From IMG/VR virus record IMGVR_UViG_3300048930_001394, positions 1 to 36,326 of that record: a stretch of DNA of 36,326 nt; one strand, 5' to 3'. The notes below the pieces were generated by a model that saw only the letters and a program-made list of their open reading frames with translations, ran no database searches and was not told the DNA's origin. Source of the DNA: a virus. Positions 6,697 to 15,730 of the stretch are shown here, piece by piece; positions within the stretch are counted from its first letter, which is position 1, and every line of letters starts with the position of its first letter. A program made the position numbers and the translations under genes.

Positions 6697-8975
6697 CAGC
6701 GCTGCACCACCCGGTAGCGCACCTTGATCCCGTTGATCTGGGCGTAGTTCGTCTTGCCGGCGAAGTCGCCGCGGCGGAATTCGACGTGGTAGGTGACCTT
6801 GCCGCCCGTCGTGTCGCCGTCTTCAGGTAAGTAGCACTTCGTATCGCCGACCCCCGCGACGACGCTGTAGGGTGTCTCTCCCTCCACCACCGTGCTACCG
6901 CGCAGGAGCCGGGCAATGGCAACGCAGTCCCCGCCCCCGCTCATCTTGAAGCCGATCGTGAACTCCACCCGATGGCCGATTGGGCGGTCGATCGTGATGC
7001 TGCGGACCCGCGTCCAGACCGTCTTCGAGGTCAGCTTCCATTTCGTGCTCGAGCTCGACTGACCCTTCTTCGTGATCGCGCCGCCGGCGATGTCGTCGGT
7101 GTTGGTATAAAGCGCGGGGGTCTGTGACGGGTCGCAGAGCGTCCAGGCGGTCCAGTTCGTCTGCCGCCCCGGTGCGACGAGTTTCGTGCGGCCCTCGTAG
7201 CCGGTTTTCGGGAGGATGCCCGAGGTGATCGTGACCGCGCCCGCGCTGACGTTCTGGGTCGATCCGCGGTTGATCAGGTTCCCTGCCCCGACGACCCGCG
7301 TCTCCCACTGGACGCCGGTCACATCGTCGAGGCCATCGGGATCCCAGACGTGACGGACGGCCGGGCGGCGGCCCGTGCCGGTCGAATCCACCACGCTCAC
7401 CGCGAGGAAGTCATAGCCCGGCACCGCCTGGGCGGCCGGGATATTGGTTCCCGGAGCGCTCGCACCGGAGGGCAGCCAGATCGTCCCCGGATAGGAATAG
7501 TCGTCGGGATCGACCTCCCTGAGGCCGAGCTTCTGGATGACCGTCAGCAGGTCGTCCGTCTGGGCGCTCACTTCGAAGACCTTGTCGGTGTACCCGTTGA
7601 TGGTGCTGGTCCAGCTGACCGTATCGAGCGGCTCAACGACGAAGGCGTCGGGTGGCAGCGGCCGCACGTGCCGGCGCCAGCGGCGGTTGTCGGCGGCGAG
7701 CGCCTTGGTTAGGCGCTGCACTTGGTCAGCATAGGGCACGGCCGGCAGGGCCAGATCGGCCACAAGGCGGCGCCCGCCGTCCTCGGCCTCCCAGGTGGCG
7801 TTGTAGCGCGGCGGTGCCGGCTTGCTCTCCCAACGGGACGCCGGCTCGGGATAAGTCGCCGAGACGCCGTTATATGTCTGGGCGAGCGCGGGGAACGGAC
7901 GATAATCCTCGGGCTGGGTGATGACCGCGTCCGCATCGCTCAGGAAATAGACCGGCAGCCCTGTTGCCCCGGCTCGCGCCTTCCAGGTGCCACCGATCTC
8001 GGCCAGGCGACCGGACGAGGCCTTCAGGAATTCTCCGATGATGTCAGCGGGAGGGCGGTTGACCTTCACCTCGAATCCCGCCCGAAACTGCGCCTCCGTT
8101 CCACCCGAGGCATTGTCGACGGCGCGGGCGCATTCGTTCATGGCGGCCGCCCAGCTCGCATAGGGCAGGCGAGAGGCCGCGAAGCCACCGCCCCAGACGT
8201 TCCCCCAAGGCAGGGTGATCCCCCGCATCACCTGGTGGATCAGGTTGAAGGCGTTGTTCGTCTGTTCCCAGGTCGAGGGTGTGGCCCAGCGGTGCGCACC
8301 ACTGCCCCCGGCCGTCGAATCCTTGCGGGGGTCGTAGAGGGGGATGCCGTCGAGGACGAAACGCCAGGCCGGGAAGCCCTGCCAGAGCTCGGGGTTGTAG
8401 CGCATCGTGACGATCGCGTAGCAGAGCCCGCGCCCGATCATGTCGGAGGACCAGGGCCGCTTCGGATAGCTGCCGTACTTGGCGAGCAGACCGGGGTCTG
8501 CAACCGTCTGCGACCCGTCGTAGAACTTGACCCAGCCATAGCCGTCGTAGCGGCCCTGCATCGGCGTTCCATAATCGGCATGTGCCGCGCCGCCCAGGGT
8601 GACGATTTCGCCGTCGAGGATCAGCTGGACGAGACTGCAGCCCGCCACGCAGCTCAGCCCGATCACATAGGTCAGGTAGGCGTTGGGCGTCTTGCCCGCC
8701 TCGCCATGGCTCATCGGCGGGCAGACCATGACACCGCCCGTGGCATAGCGGCCCATGATGAAGGAGGCGGGGTTGGTGCTGCCCGTGAGCGTCACGCTCG
8801 TCGAAATCCCGCCGCCCTGGCGCGCGGCGGCGCTGGTTCCCGACAGGGCCTGGATCAAGGCCGATGCGGCGACCGAAACGAGCATGCGCCCGACAATGCT
8901 GGTGACGAAGGTCCCGACACCGGCAGCTGTCGCGGACGCGGCGATCGCGCCGATGGCGGCTCCGACGGGCGGCAT
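6696..8975 (-). CDS. Central tail hub / J-like host specificity protein, 759 aa
   Basis: Large protein at the point where the hub (J-like) gene is expected, after the DUF2163-like and DUF6950 genes. Residues 1-45 are glycine/alanine-rich and hydrophobic, as in many J-like proteins. The middle (about 50-500) is rich in W, Y and G, with hub-like segments such as GRYATGGVMVCPPMSHGEAG. The C-terminal third (about 520-759) looks like beta-sandwich, fibronectin-type modules. It would form the tip of a non-contractile tail, take part in adsorption and DNA channel opening, and anchor the fibres. Start and stop are coupled to both neighbours. Confidence 0.8.
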   Translation of the reverse strand: MPPVGAAIGAIAASATAAGVGTFVTSIVGRMLVSVAASALIQALSGTSAAARQGGGISTSVTLTGSTNPASFIMGRYATGGVMVCPPMSHGEAGKTPNAYLTYVIGLSCVAGCSLVQLILDGEIVTLGGAAHADYGTPMQGRYDGYGWVKFYDGSQTVADPGLLAKYGSYPKRPWSSDMIGRGLCYAIVTMRYNPELWQGFPAWRFVLDGIPLYDPRKDSTAGGSGAHRWATPSTWEQTNNAFNLIHQVMRGITLPWGNVWGGGFAASRLPYASWAAAMNECARAVDNASGGTEAQFRAGFEVKVNRPPADIIGEFLKASSGRLAEIGGTWKARAGATGLPVYFLSDADAVITQPEDYRPFPALAQTYNGVSATYPEPASRWESKPAPPRYNATWEAEDGGRRLVADLALPAVPYADQVQRLTKALAADNRRWRRHVRPLPPDAFVVEPLDTVSWTSTINGYTDKVFEVSAQTDDLLTVIQKLGLREVDPDDYSYPGTIWLPSGASAPGTNIPAAQAVPGYDFLAVSVVDSTGTGRRPAVRHVWDPDGLDDVTGVQWETRVVGAGNLINRGSTQNVSAGAVTITSGILPKTGYEGRTKLVAPGRQTNWTAWTLCDPSQTPALYTNTDDIAGGAITKKGQSSSSTKWKLTSKTVWTRVRSITIDRPIGHRVEFTIGFKMSGGGDCVAIARLLRGSTVVEGETPYSVVAGVGDTKCYLPEDGDTTGGKVTYHVEFRRGDFAGKTNYAQINGIKVRYRVVQR

Positions 8976-9415
8976 CAGGCAGCCTCCCCGTCGGGGGACC
9001 CGAAGGCCGGGATTTCAAAGGCCCTTGAAGCGCTCTCGAACGGAACGAGCGCGAGACCCTCGGGCCGCAGGACGTAGATCCATTCGCCCTGGACGACGCC
9101 GAGCGCCGGTCCCCCTTCGCCCGCCACGACGGCGATGTCGCCGGCGGCAGCGAAGGAAGGCGGGATTTCGGTGAGGAGCGCGGCGACGGCCGCCACCTGG
9201 TCATTGATGCCCGCCGCGCGCAGGACGCGGAGGCCGCCCCGCCAGGTCGAATAGCGCCCCCGCCATTCTGCGGCCGGGTCGACGCCCGTCATCGCCTCGA
9301 TCGCACCGGCGGCGAAGAGCGCGCAATCGTGCTCGCCATAGGCAAAGGGGGCGCGGGCCTTTGTGGAGAGCCAGGCGGTCAGGCGGCCGCGCCAGTCATG
9401 GGTGCGGCGGATCAA
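8975..9415 (-). CDS. DUF6950-like tail protein, 146 aa
   Basis: The conserved core FAYGEHDCALFAAGAIEAMTG with the downstream GRYST segment matches the DUF6950 pattern. The Cys in the HDC motif resembles the NlpC/P60-type papain-fold enzymes found at this position in lambda-like and gene-transfer-agent tails. It may be a tail-associated peptidoglycan peptidase or a degenerate relative. There is no ATG before the domain. I use TTG at 9415, which overlaps the upstream TGA as TTGA, with a G-rich SD region just upstream. The exact start is therefore uncertain. Confidence 0.75.
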   Translation of the reverse strand: MIRRTHDWRGRLTAWLSTKARAPFAYGEHDCALFAAGAIEAMTGVDPAAEWRGRYSTWRGGLRVLRAAGINDQVAAVAALLTEIPPSFAAAGDIAVVAGEGGPALGVVQGEWIYVLRPEGLALVPFESASRAFEIPAFGSPDGEAA

Positions 9416-10017
9416 TCCTCGCCCCCCTGCCTGGATCCCCACCAGATCTTTCCCTTGGCGTCGGCGTAGCGCAGGAACCGGTCGCCCGAGGCACGGCGCT
9501 GGTATTCGTCGGCCCAGGTATCCGGGAGCGACCGGGTAAGGTCGCGGGCCGACGTCGCGATGACCAGCTTGCAGCTCGACGTTCCGCCACGCTCGGCCGA
9601 GGTCCATTCAACCTCGTCGACGGTGCCTTCGAGGAGCCGGTGCGGCGGGTCGGCGAGGACGCCAGTGGCGGGATCGAAGATGCCGCGATGGATCTGGACT
9701 GGCGCCCCTTTCGGATCCCAGCCCCGAATGAGCTGTGCGACTTCAGGCGTGAGCGTGGTGAGCCCGATCCGGTACATCCGGACGTCGAGACCCGTGGCTG
9801 ATTCAAGCGGCGGGATGTCGAGCAGGTTGCCCGCGCCATAGTAGAGGCGGCTCTCGCCCTCGACCGTGAAGGTTTCATGGTCGGCGCCGGTCCAGAGGCC
9901 CATGGTCTGGGCCGCGCCACTCGACCGGTTCCGGGCGGTCAGCCAGATGAAGAGGCGGACCTTCAGCCCCTGGCGGGCCTGTAGAAGGGCGAGGGTGTTG
10001 GAAGGGACCGACCGCAT
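9412..10017 (-). CDS. DUF2163-like tail protein, 201 aa
   Basis: Contains an N-terminal section with DVRMYRIGLTTLTPEVAQLI and a later beta-rich part ending RRASGDRFLRYADAKGKIWWG. The 'L...FT..D......T...Y.......' layout and position resemble DUF2163 proteins, the hub-adjacent proteins of gene-transfer-agent-type and siphovirus tails. The start ATG shares bases with the upstream stop (TGATG). Likely part of the distal tail/hub ring. Family assignment is by pattern only. Confidence 0.7.
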   Translation of the reverse strand: MRSVPSNTLALLQARQGLKVRLFIWLTARNRSSGAAQTMGLWTGADHETFTVEGESRLYYGAGNLLDIPPLESATGLDVRMYRIGLTTLTPEVAQLIRGWDPKGAPVQIHRGIFDPATGVLADPPHRLLEGTVDEVEWTSAERGGTSSCKLVIATSARDLTRSLPDTWADEYQRRASGDRFLRYADAKGKIWWGSRQGGED

Positions 10018-10673
10018 CAGCGCATCGCCTGCTGGAAGGCGAACTCGACCCCGTCCGTGATGGTGCGGCGGCGGCTGCCGGGGTCATAGCTGCCGGGCAC
10101 GATCACGGCCTTGCAGACGGGCCGGGCAAGGATGATGTTCAGGCCGGTTGTCACGCCGGCCGGCAGGGCAGGCTCGATGTCGAAGAGGGGAGTCAGGCCC
10201 GCGCCGCTCGCGGTCGTCCCGAGGACGGCCCGGAAGAGGCCCATGCGCACCGGGCCGGAGCCATAGTTCAAGCCGAACCGGTCGTAAGCGGAAATCGGAT
10301 AGTTGGCGGGCAATGCCTGGATACGGCACTCGCGCCGGTCCGTGCCGATCGTGTGGAGCGTCGGCGTCGATGGCCCGACAATGGTTCCCGTCGGGTCGAG
10401 GAGGGGAAAGGGCCGCTTGGCGTCGTAGCACATGAAGGTGCCGTCAGCTGCGAGGAGACGCTCGATCAATGCCGTGACCCGGCCCGCCTCCTCGTCCTTC
10501 ATCTTGCCGAGCCGGATGCGGCCTTGCCAAAGTCGGTCGGCCATGTCGGCCCGCAGCACTTCACCGCCGCGCGTCTGGTTGACGTCCACGGCCTCGGCGA
10601 GCGTCATCGACATCTCGGCGATGGGCAGCTGGTTCATGAACCCGGCGCGGTCGAGGGGAAAGGTGATCGCCAT
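10017..10673 (-). CDS. Distal tail protein candidate, 218 aa
   Basis: First gene after the tape measure gene, the usual place for the distal tail (Dit-like) protein. It is mostly beta-predicted. The N-terminal 90 residues contain LWQGRIRLGKMKDEEAGRVTALIERLLAADGTF, which I note only in outline: a strand followed by a helix, as in Dit-type galectin-like cores. The C terminus FAFQQAMR is typical of a packed terminal helix. It is coupled to both neighbours through TGATG. I infer the function from synteny. Confidence 0.65.
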   Translation of the reverse strand: MAITFPLDRAGFMNQLPIAEMSMTLAEAVDVNQTRGGEVLRADMADRLWQGRIRLGKMKDEEAGRVTALIERLLAADGTFMCYDAKRPFPLLDPTGTIVGPSTPTLHTIGTDRRECRIQALPANYPISAYDRFGLNYGSGPVRMGLFRAVLGTTASGAGLTPLFDIEPALPAGVTTGLNIILARPVCKAVIVPGSYDPGSRRRTITDGVEFAFQQAMR

Positions 10674-13015
10674 CAGCCGATCCTCGTCGGGTCGCTGTTG
10701 ATCGCCCGCACAGCGATCGGCAGGTCATAGGCCTTGAACTCGGCCAGGGCACGGTTCATCCCGCGATAGGCGGCCTCCTCGATCTCGGCGTTGCCGCGGG
10801 CCCCGCGCAGGTCGAACGTCGCATTCAGGGTATTGCCGCCCAGCGCCGCGCCACCGCCGCCCGCACCACCGCCGATCATCCCGCCCCGCGCGAAGCCCGG
10901 CAGGGGCGAACCCGCATTCATCGCCTCCAGCATCGGGCGATAGCGGGCGGTCGCAGCGGCGGTCACGACAAACTCGCCATTCGACCCCCACATCAGCACG
11001 TCGTCCGACGTACCCGTCCCGGGCCCGGTGATCATGCCGCCACCCGCCTTGCCGGGAAGCGCGGGCGCAGCCGTCCCTCCGTTGATCGAGCCGACGATCA
11101 TTTCGACGATCGATGAGCCGCCAAAGAGATCACCGAACGGACCTTCGCCCAGCAGAGCGCCCTGAAGCACCGCCTGCGCCAGCGCCGCCGCCGCCTTCAG
11201 CGCCGCCTCCTCCAGCGACATCGCCCCTGCCGCGATGTCCATCAGGACGTCGTTGCCGGTCTGGCCGACGAACTGCCAGGCCTGCGCCGCGCCGGACGCC
11301 TCGGCCCGGGACGCGGCATATTCCTCGGACACCTTGGCCATCGCTGCCGCATGTTCGTCGGCCGTGATGATCCCGGCCTCCCAGGCATCGTTCAGCGTGT
11401 TCTGGGCCTCTTCGTACTCCTGCGTTGCCGCGACCAGCGGGTCCAGCCGACCGAGCAGCGCGTCCGTGCGGTCCTGCAGCTGCTCCATCAGCCGCGCCGC
11501 TTCCTCGGCGGGATCACCGCCTCCACCGCCGCCGCGGGCACCACCTGACGGGGTCAGGTCGGTCAGCCCCAACTCGAATGGGCGGGTTGGCGGGGTCGGG
11601 CCGCTCCACTCACCGTCATCGGGGCCAGCTTGCGGAACGCCAGAGATCGGCGCCCCGGCCGGGCCCATCGCGGCTGGCGTCGAGGTGGCAAAAGTGTTGT
11701 AGGCGTTGACCGCGTCCCACAGGTTGCCCGCCAGGGCCGCCGCCATGGACACCGCACCGCTCAGCCAGCCTTCCGCGGGCTCCATCGCAGCAAGAAGGCC
11801 GAGAGCGGTTTGTGCGTCGTAGAGCTCCCCCGCGACGACTGAGGCTGCCGAAGAAAGCCGAAGTCCGGCATCGGCCGCCTCGTCGAGCGGTTCAGCCAGA
11901 TCAAGGGCCGCGAACTCCATGCCCTTGATGACAATGTCGAGAAGCGACTGATAGAGATCGTTTGTTGCTCCGTCAGCGCTCGAAAGGCCGTCCGTTGCGA
12001 TGTTGATCTGCCGGGCGAGTTCCTGGGCTGCTTCGGCCTGTGCCTCTGGCCCGACTGCATTTCCGACATCGCTGATCGCCATCGCCAATTGCTCGGCGGC
12101 GGGGCGGGTGAGGTCGAACTTTGTCATCAGATCCGACAGAGAGGTTTCATAGACCTCAAGGACCGTCAGCTGATCTTCCACTTGCAGAAGCGAACGATTG
12201 AGACCCAACGTCTCTGCCGAACCTGCGGTTGCGATTTCAGTCCTGAGCCTTGTGGCTTCGGCATTCAGGCGATTCAGTTCGTCAAAGACCGGTGCAAGCC
12301 CTTCGCGGGTCGTATCGCTGAACTTCCCGAACTGATCTGCAAAGCCGCTGGTGGCATCCGAGATCGCCATCTGCGTTTGGGCCGCGGCGATGTTGCGCTG
12401 GATCTCGAGGAATTCGCGGGCGGCGGCTGTCTGCTCCCCGAAGACATCCCGCAGTGCCTCGAACGGCTCGCTGAGCCGGTCCTGGGCGGACTTCAGGGCG
12501 GACAGGGCATCCGCCAGTCCCTCGATCTGGTCTTCGAGGCTGACGGCCTCCTCTCCCGCGCTGGTCAGCCATTGGATCATCGTTGCGCCGACCGCGATCA
12601 CGCCAACCGTGATCAGGTTGATGGGCGACAGCATGCCGATGAAAGCTGAGCCGAGCGCCCGCGCCGCACCGGCCGCGCCCATCGGCCCGATCACCTGGGT
12701 GATCTGCGTGCCCTGCTGGATGGCGAGCTGCAGCGGGTTCTGCCCGGCCGCGAGCATCATCCCGATGTCGTTGAACTGCGCGACGAGGTTGCCCGTCGCC
12801 CCAGCCGCGAGGGTTTGTGACCTCGCGAGTTGGGTGGTGGAGGTGGCCGCCGACCGTTGCGCGATTTCGACGGCCCGGGCCCCTTCGGCCGTCTTGCGCC
12901 CGGTGTCCTGCGCAGCGTCCCCGGCCTTGCGGACGGACGACGTCAGCGCATCGATCTCCGCCTTGGCGGCCTTCCCGCCCTGGGCGTCGAGGAGGAGACT
13001 GACCTTCGTCGTCAT
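10673..13015 (-). CDS. Tape measure protein, 780 aa
   Basis: Longest tail gene, placed directly after the frameshifting chaperone pair, as in lambda-like tails. The start ATG overlaps the previous stop (ATGA). Residues 1-100 form a long amphipathic helix rich in Ala/Glu/Lys. Residues about 135-200 carry hydrophobic segments (such as SPINLITVGVIAVGATMIQW). The central part is helical, and the C-terminal part is Gly-rich with GGGMITGPGTGTSDD-type turns, the usual end of tape measure proteins. It determines tail length and is ejected during infection. The moderate length predicts a tail of roughly 110-120 nm by the usual 1.5 Å per residue rule (inference). Confidence 0.9.
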   Translation of the reverse strand: MTTKVSLLLDAQGGKAAKAEIDALTSSVRKAGDAAQDTGRKTAEGARAVEIAQRSAATSTTQLARSQTLAAGATGNLVAQFNDIGMMLAAGQNPLQLAIQQGTQITQVIGPMGAAGAARALGSAFIGMLSPINLITVGVIAVGATMIQWLTSAGEEAVSLEDQIEGLADALSALKSAQDRLSEPFEALRDVFGEQTAAAREFLEIQRNIAAAQTQMAISDATSGFADQFGKFSDTTREGLAPVFDELNRLNAEATRLRTEIATAGSAETLGLNRSLLQVEDQLTVLEVYETSLSDLMTKFDLTRPAAEQLAMAISDVGNAVGPEAQAEAAQELARQINIATDGLSSADGATNDLYQSLLDIVIKGMEFAALDLAEPLDEAADAGLRLSSAASVVAGELYDAQTALGLLAAMEPAEGWLSGAVSMAAALAGNLWDAVNAYNTFATSTPAAMGPAGAPISGVPQAGPDDGEWSGPTPPTRPFELGLTDLTPSGGARGGGGGGDPAEEAARLMEQLQDRTDALLGRLDPLVAATQEYEEAQNTLNDAWEAGIITADEHAAAMAKVSEEYAASRAEASGAAQAWQFVGQTGNDVLMDIAAGAMSLEEAALKAAAALAQAVLQGALLGEGPFGDLFGGSSIVEMIVGSINGGTAAPALPGKAGGGMITGPGTGTSDDVLMWGSNGEFVVTAAATARYRPMLEAMNAGSPLPGFARGGMIGGGAGGGGAALGGNTLNATFDLRGARGNAEIEEAAYRGMNRALAEFKAYDLPIAVRAINSDPTRIG

Positions 13016-13374
13016 GACCGCGTTCCATTCAGACCGGCAAGCGCGCCAAACTCGACAGCCTGGATGCGGCTCCAGAGGTCGGGCGTCACGGCGATCCCGG
13101 CGAGGTCCAGCCCCGCCTTTGCGCCCGTGTAATCCAGTCCGAGAGCGATCATCCCTGTCTGCCCTGCCGCCATGCGCCATTGCGTCGAGACGCAGAGGAA
13201 GGCCTCTACTGCCGCGACATTTTCCGCCCAGACCCCTTCCTCGTTGTCACCGAGGTCGAGAGCCGCGATCTCGTCATCCCCGAGGCCCATGGCCCGCGCG
13301 TCTGCCGCAGCCCCGTCATCGACCGGGATCTTCGTGAGCCAGCCGCCCGCCCAGGCGCGGCCGGCCCAGCTCAG
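13012..13374 (-). CDS. Tail assembly chaperone extension (T part, DUF1799-like), made by -1 frameshift
   Basis: This frame is open from the slippery site at the end of the upstream chaperone gene to the stop that overlaps the tape measure start. It carries 120 codons and includes a DUF1799-like C-terminal part. Its first internal ATG is far downstream (13290), and the codons before it read like real protein (LSWAGRAWAGGWLTKIPV), so independent initiation would discard coding sequence. Fusion through a -1 shift gives a 227-residue G-T product, as in lambda, where G and GT hold the tape measure protein during tail assembly. Independent translation from 13290 remains possible. Confidence 0.8.
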   Translation of the reverse strand: MSWAGRAWAGGWLTKIPVDDGAAADARAMGLGDDEIAALDLGDNEEGVWAENVAAVEAFLCVSTQWRMAAGQTGMIALGLDYTGAKAGLDLAGIAVTPDLWSRIQAVEFGALAGLNGTRS

Positions 13375-13694
13375 TTTCCCACGCGGGCCTTCAGCACCGA
13401 CTTCCAGTAGGCCGCCTGCAGCGCCATCCGGATGTGTTGGAAGCCCAGCAGCTCCTCGAAGAGAGCGGGCGTGAAGGTGACGGGCTGGTCCTCGTCGTCG
13501 ACGAGCTCGTGCAGCTCGACCACGACGCGCCGAAGGAACGCCTTGAAGCCATCGACCGTGCGGGTCTCGGCCGCGAGCGCCTCCTCGTCCGAGATCGCCC
13601 GGAAGGTGGCGCGGAAGGATTGCGGCTCGTCGATCCCGTCGAGGACGAGCGGGACGGGCACGGTGAAGGTCGGGGTCTTGTTGATGCGCAGCAT
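13371..13694 (-). CDS. Tail assembly chaperone (G-like), 107 aa
   Basis: Small acidic, helical protein between tail tube and tape measure genes, the fixed place for G-like tail assembly chaperones. Its last codons are GTG GGA AAC before TGA, giving the slippery heptamer GGGAAAC. Most ribosomes would stop here to make the 107-residue form. A minority would shift to -1 and add 120 residues. The chaperone coats the tape measure protein before tube polymerisation and is absent from the finished virion in characterised systems. Confidence 0.8.
   Translation of the reverse strand: MLRINKTPTFTVPVPLVLDGIDEPQSFRATFRAISDEEALAAETRTVDGFKAFLRRVVVELHELVDDEDQPVTFTPALFEELLGFQHIRMALQAAYWKSVLKARVGN
13374..13380 (-). 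other. Programmed -1 ribosomal frameshift site GGGAAAC
   Basis: On the coding strand the heptamer G GGA AAC stands directly before the in-frame TGA of the chaperone gene. It fits the X-XXY-YYZ rule (GGG, AAA, C), and slipping back one base continues into the open T frame without an intervening stop. The lambda G-T site (GGGAAAG) is nearly identical. The GC-rich sequence following could provide a stimulatory stem. Confidence 0.8.
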
Positions 13695-13718
13695 GGTAGC
13701 CTCGTTTAGGGGATCAGG

Positions 13719-14654
13719 TCAGGTGCAGACGAGCGTCCACTGGTCGTCGCCAGCGTTCATCTGCGGCACGCCGCGGAGCTGCCACTCGACCGCCTCGTTG
13801 ACGTTCTGGATTCCGCCCGGTCGCTGGATCTGCAGGCGCGGCACGTTGAGCGTCACGATCTTGCCCGCACCGACGCCATGGGCCAGCGCGAGGACCTGCT
13901 CGGTCATGTTCTGCGCGAGCGTCCAGGGGTTGTAGGTGGACACGGCGACCGCTTCGACCTGCGCCTCGACGGTCTCGTTCCGGCTTTCGATCCAGAACTC
14001 CTCGGCGTTGATGAGGAGCCGGGGCGCCACGGTGTTGCCGAGGTCGAACATGACCGAGCGCATGACGAGCGCGGTGCCCCCGATCGTGAAGGTGGGCGTG
14101 TTCGTCCGGGTCGCCGCCAGCGGCTTCTGCCACCCGGTGAGCGTCGGGTTCGACCGCGCGGTCTCGGTCGGAAGCGCGAAGAAGCCCCAGAACTCGAAAT
14201 CGATCTTCGGCACGCCCTGCGCCGTGATCCCGAACTTCGCGTTGCCCCGCGCACCGGTGAGCACATGCCGGGTTCCGTCGATCCAGAGGTAGATGGTCAG
14301 TGACGAGTGGTTCGACGAGACAGGGTTGTAGGTGACGGAGACGCCAGCCGAGATGACCTCGGCGCAACCGCAGGCCCGCAGGAGCTTGCCCCAGGGCGGG
14401 GCGGTGCCCGCCGCGCCCGAGCCCGCGAGCTCGACCGAGAAGGAGAGTTTCTGGTGAACATCGACTGGGATCGTCGCATCGGCACCGAGCGCGTTGCGGT
14501 CGAGATCGCGGGCCAGATCCTGCCCTTCCATCGCGGAAAGGACGACGTTCTGCGCGAGAATCGCGTCCGCCGCGCCTGTGGGCACGGCGTCGGTGCCGTA
14601 AACGGTCTCGATCTTGGCGAGCAGGATCTTCGAGTTCCAGCGGCGGGCGGGCAT
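13719..14654 (-). CDS. Tail tube protein, 311 aa
   Basis: Begins RRWNSKILLAKIETVYGTDAVP, a start typical of siphovirus tube proteins of transposable phages (outline only). A beta-rich body follows, with an immunoglobulin-like C-terminal part. It lies upstream of the chaperone pair and tape measure gene, where the major tail tube gene belongs. No tail sheath gene accompanies it, unlike Mu itself, so the tail is of the non-contractile type. The ATG follows the stop of the preceding 59-codon gene by one base, with GGAGG upstream. Confidence 0.8.
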   Translation of the reverse strand: MPARRWNSKILLAKIETVYGTDAVPTGAADAILAQNVVLSAMEGQDLARDLDRNALGADATIPVDVHQKLSFSVELAGSGAAGTAPPWGKLLRACGCAEVISAGVSVTYNPVSSNHSSLTIYLWIDGTRHVLTGARGNAKFGITAQGVPKIDFEFWGFFALPTETARSNPTLTGWQKPLAATRTNTPTFTIGGTALVMRSVMFDLGNTVAPRLLINAEEFWIESRNETVEAQVEAVAVSTYNPWTLAQNMTEQVLALAHGVGAGKIVTLNVPRLQIQRPGGIQNVNEAVEWQLRGVPQMNAGDDQWTLVCT

Positions 14655-14655
14655 G

Positions 14656-14835
14656 TCAGGCCTCCTTCTCGTCCGGCGCGGCGGCCGGGGCTTCGGTCAT
14701 GTCGGCAGATGGCAGGGGGGCCGGACCGTCAGGAACCAGCGTCAAGCTACCGTCGGCTTCGCGGATGTAACTGCCCCCGGCCGTCGGCAGCGGCAGATCG
14801 GGAGCGGTAGGGGCGGCGGGTTTGGCACGGGTCAT
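14656..14835 (-). CDS. Small Pro/Ala-rich protein, 59 aa
   Basis: The frame starts with ATG overlapping the stop of the gp37-like gene (ATGA) and ends one base before the tail tube start. Its tail codons contain the GGAGG used by the tube gene. The peptide (starting MTRAKPAAPTAPDLPLP) is rich in Pro and Ala with a short central GGSYIREADGSLTLV segment and looks disordered. It occupies the place of Mu gp38. Function unknown. Coupling on both sides makes a real gene very likely. Confidence 0.75.
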   Translation of the reverse strand: MTRAKPAAPTAPDLPLPTAGGSYIREADGSLTLVPDGPAPLPSADMTEAPAAAPDEKEA

Positions 14836-15260
14836 TGCAGGATCCTCAACTGATCGGCGAGGGCGAACTCGGCCTGTGTGACGACGGTGCCCGCCGCAAG
14901 CGTGACGACGGCATCAGTGACGAGACGGAACAGGGACATCGCACCCGCGGGGGCCCAGCCGCACAGCGCGTCCCGGATCGCCTGGCGGGTCTCTTCGACG
15001 ACGTCGACAGCCTTGCCGCCTGTCTTCGTGTTGGTCCGGAAGACAAGGACGACAGCAACGGTCTCGTCGATGTCCTGGACAAAGGCGCCGGCCGAGGCAT
15101 TTACGGCACCGCCCCGCGTCCCGCTGCCGACGACATAGGCGGCGGGCGTGACCTGCGGCAGGCCGCCACTCGCCATGATGGCCGCGAAGGAGAGCGTCGG
15201 CTCGATGGAGCGGATCTGCGGGACCTCTGACTGCAGGCGGGCGATGACCTCGGGGACCAT
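14832..15260 (-). CDS. gp37-like tail terminator protein, 142 aa
   Basis: Similar in length, position and pattern to Mu gp37-family proteins. It opens with VIARLQSEVPQIRSIE, has a central GAFVQDIDETVAVVLVF strand pair and a C-terminal helix. In this layout the protein caps the tail tube or joins head and tail (family knowledge, with exact role inferred). It shares TGATG with gp36 and ATGA with the next small gene. Confidence 0.75.
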   Translation of the reverse strand: MVPEVIARLQSEVPQIRSIEPTLSFAAIMASGGLPQVTPAAYVVGSGTRGGAVNASAGAFVQDIDETVAVVLVFRTNTKTGGKAVDVVEETRQAIRDALCGWAPAGAMSLFRLVTDAVVTLAAGTVVTQAEFALADQLRILQ

Positions 15261-15688
15261 CAGATGAACCCCGTCAGCGACTCGGGCGTCAGCGGCCGTT
15301 CGCGGTCGGTGACCACGGCGCCGCCTGCGCCCTCATCCGCCGGCTCGACACCGGCGACGGAGAGGCGGATCGTTCCCGCCGCGATCTGTGCGAGCTGTTT
15401 CTCGGCGGACCTGTAGTCGGCCTCGATCTTTTCGTCGGGCTTGAAAGTGTGCAGCTTCCAGATCGTGACGGCGAGCGCGATGTCCGTCAGAAGCGGAGGG
15501 GTCGCCACGAGCGGCAGGACATAGCGGCCCTGCAGATAGCCGTCGATCAGGGCGTCCGCGTCGGCCAGGGCACGATTGATGACCGCCGTATCGATCATGT
15601 GGGTCGGGATCGTGGCCCTGTCCGTGACCGCGATCAGCATCGCTTCACCGTATCGGTCGGTCAGCTGGGCGAGGGTCGCGTAGGGCAC
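15260..15688 (-). CDS. gp36-like DUF1320 head-tail protein, 142 aa
   Basis: A clear DUF1320 protein, starting YATLAQLTDRYGE with a later DADALIDGYLQGRYVLPL block that is diagnostic of the family. These proteins act as head completion/connector components in Mu-like phages. The start codon is GTG, with AAGGACC about six bases upstream. The gene follows a 115-base non-coding gap with two hairpins, so it may be the first gene expressed after attenuation from the capsid genes. Confidence 0.9.
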   Translation of the reverse strand: MPYATLAQLTDRYGEAMLIAVTDRATIPTHMIDTAVINRALADADALIDGYLQGRYVLPLVATPPLLTDIALAVTIWKLHTFKPDEKIEADYRSAEKQLAQIAAGTIRLSVAGVEPADEGAGGAVVTDRERPLTPESLTGFI

Positions 15689-15730
15689 GTCACAGGTCCT
15701 TCAAAGGGGGCTTGCAGTGGTCTTGAAGTC

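Noticed and set aside
7722-9077. 451-codon plus-strand frame opposite the J-like gene
   Set aside because: Antisense artefact of high GC. It has no recognisable domains and lies entirely across coupled minus-strand genes.
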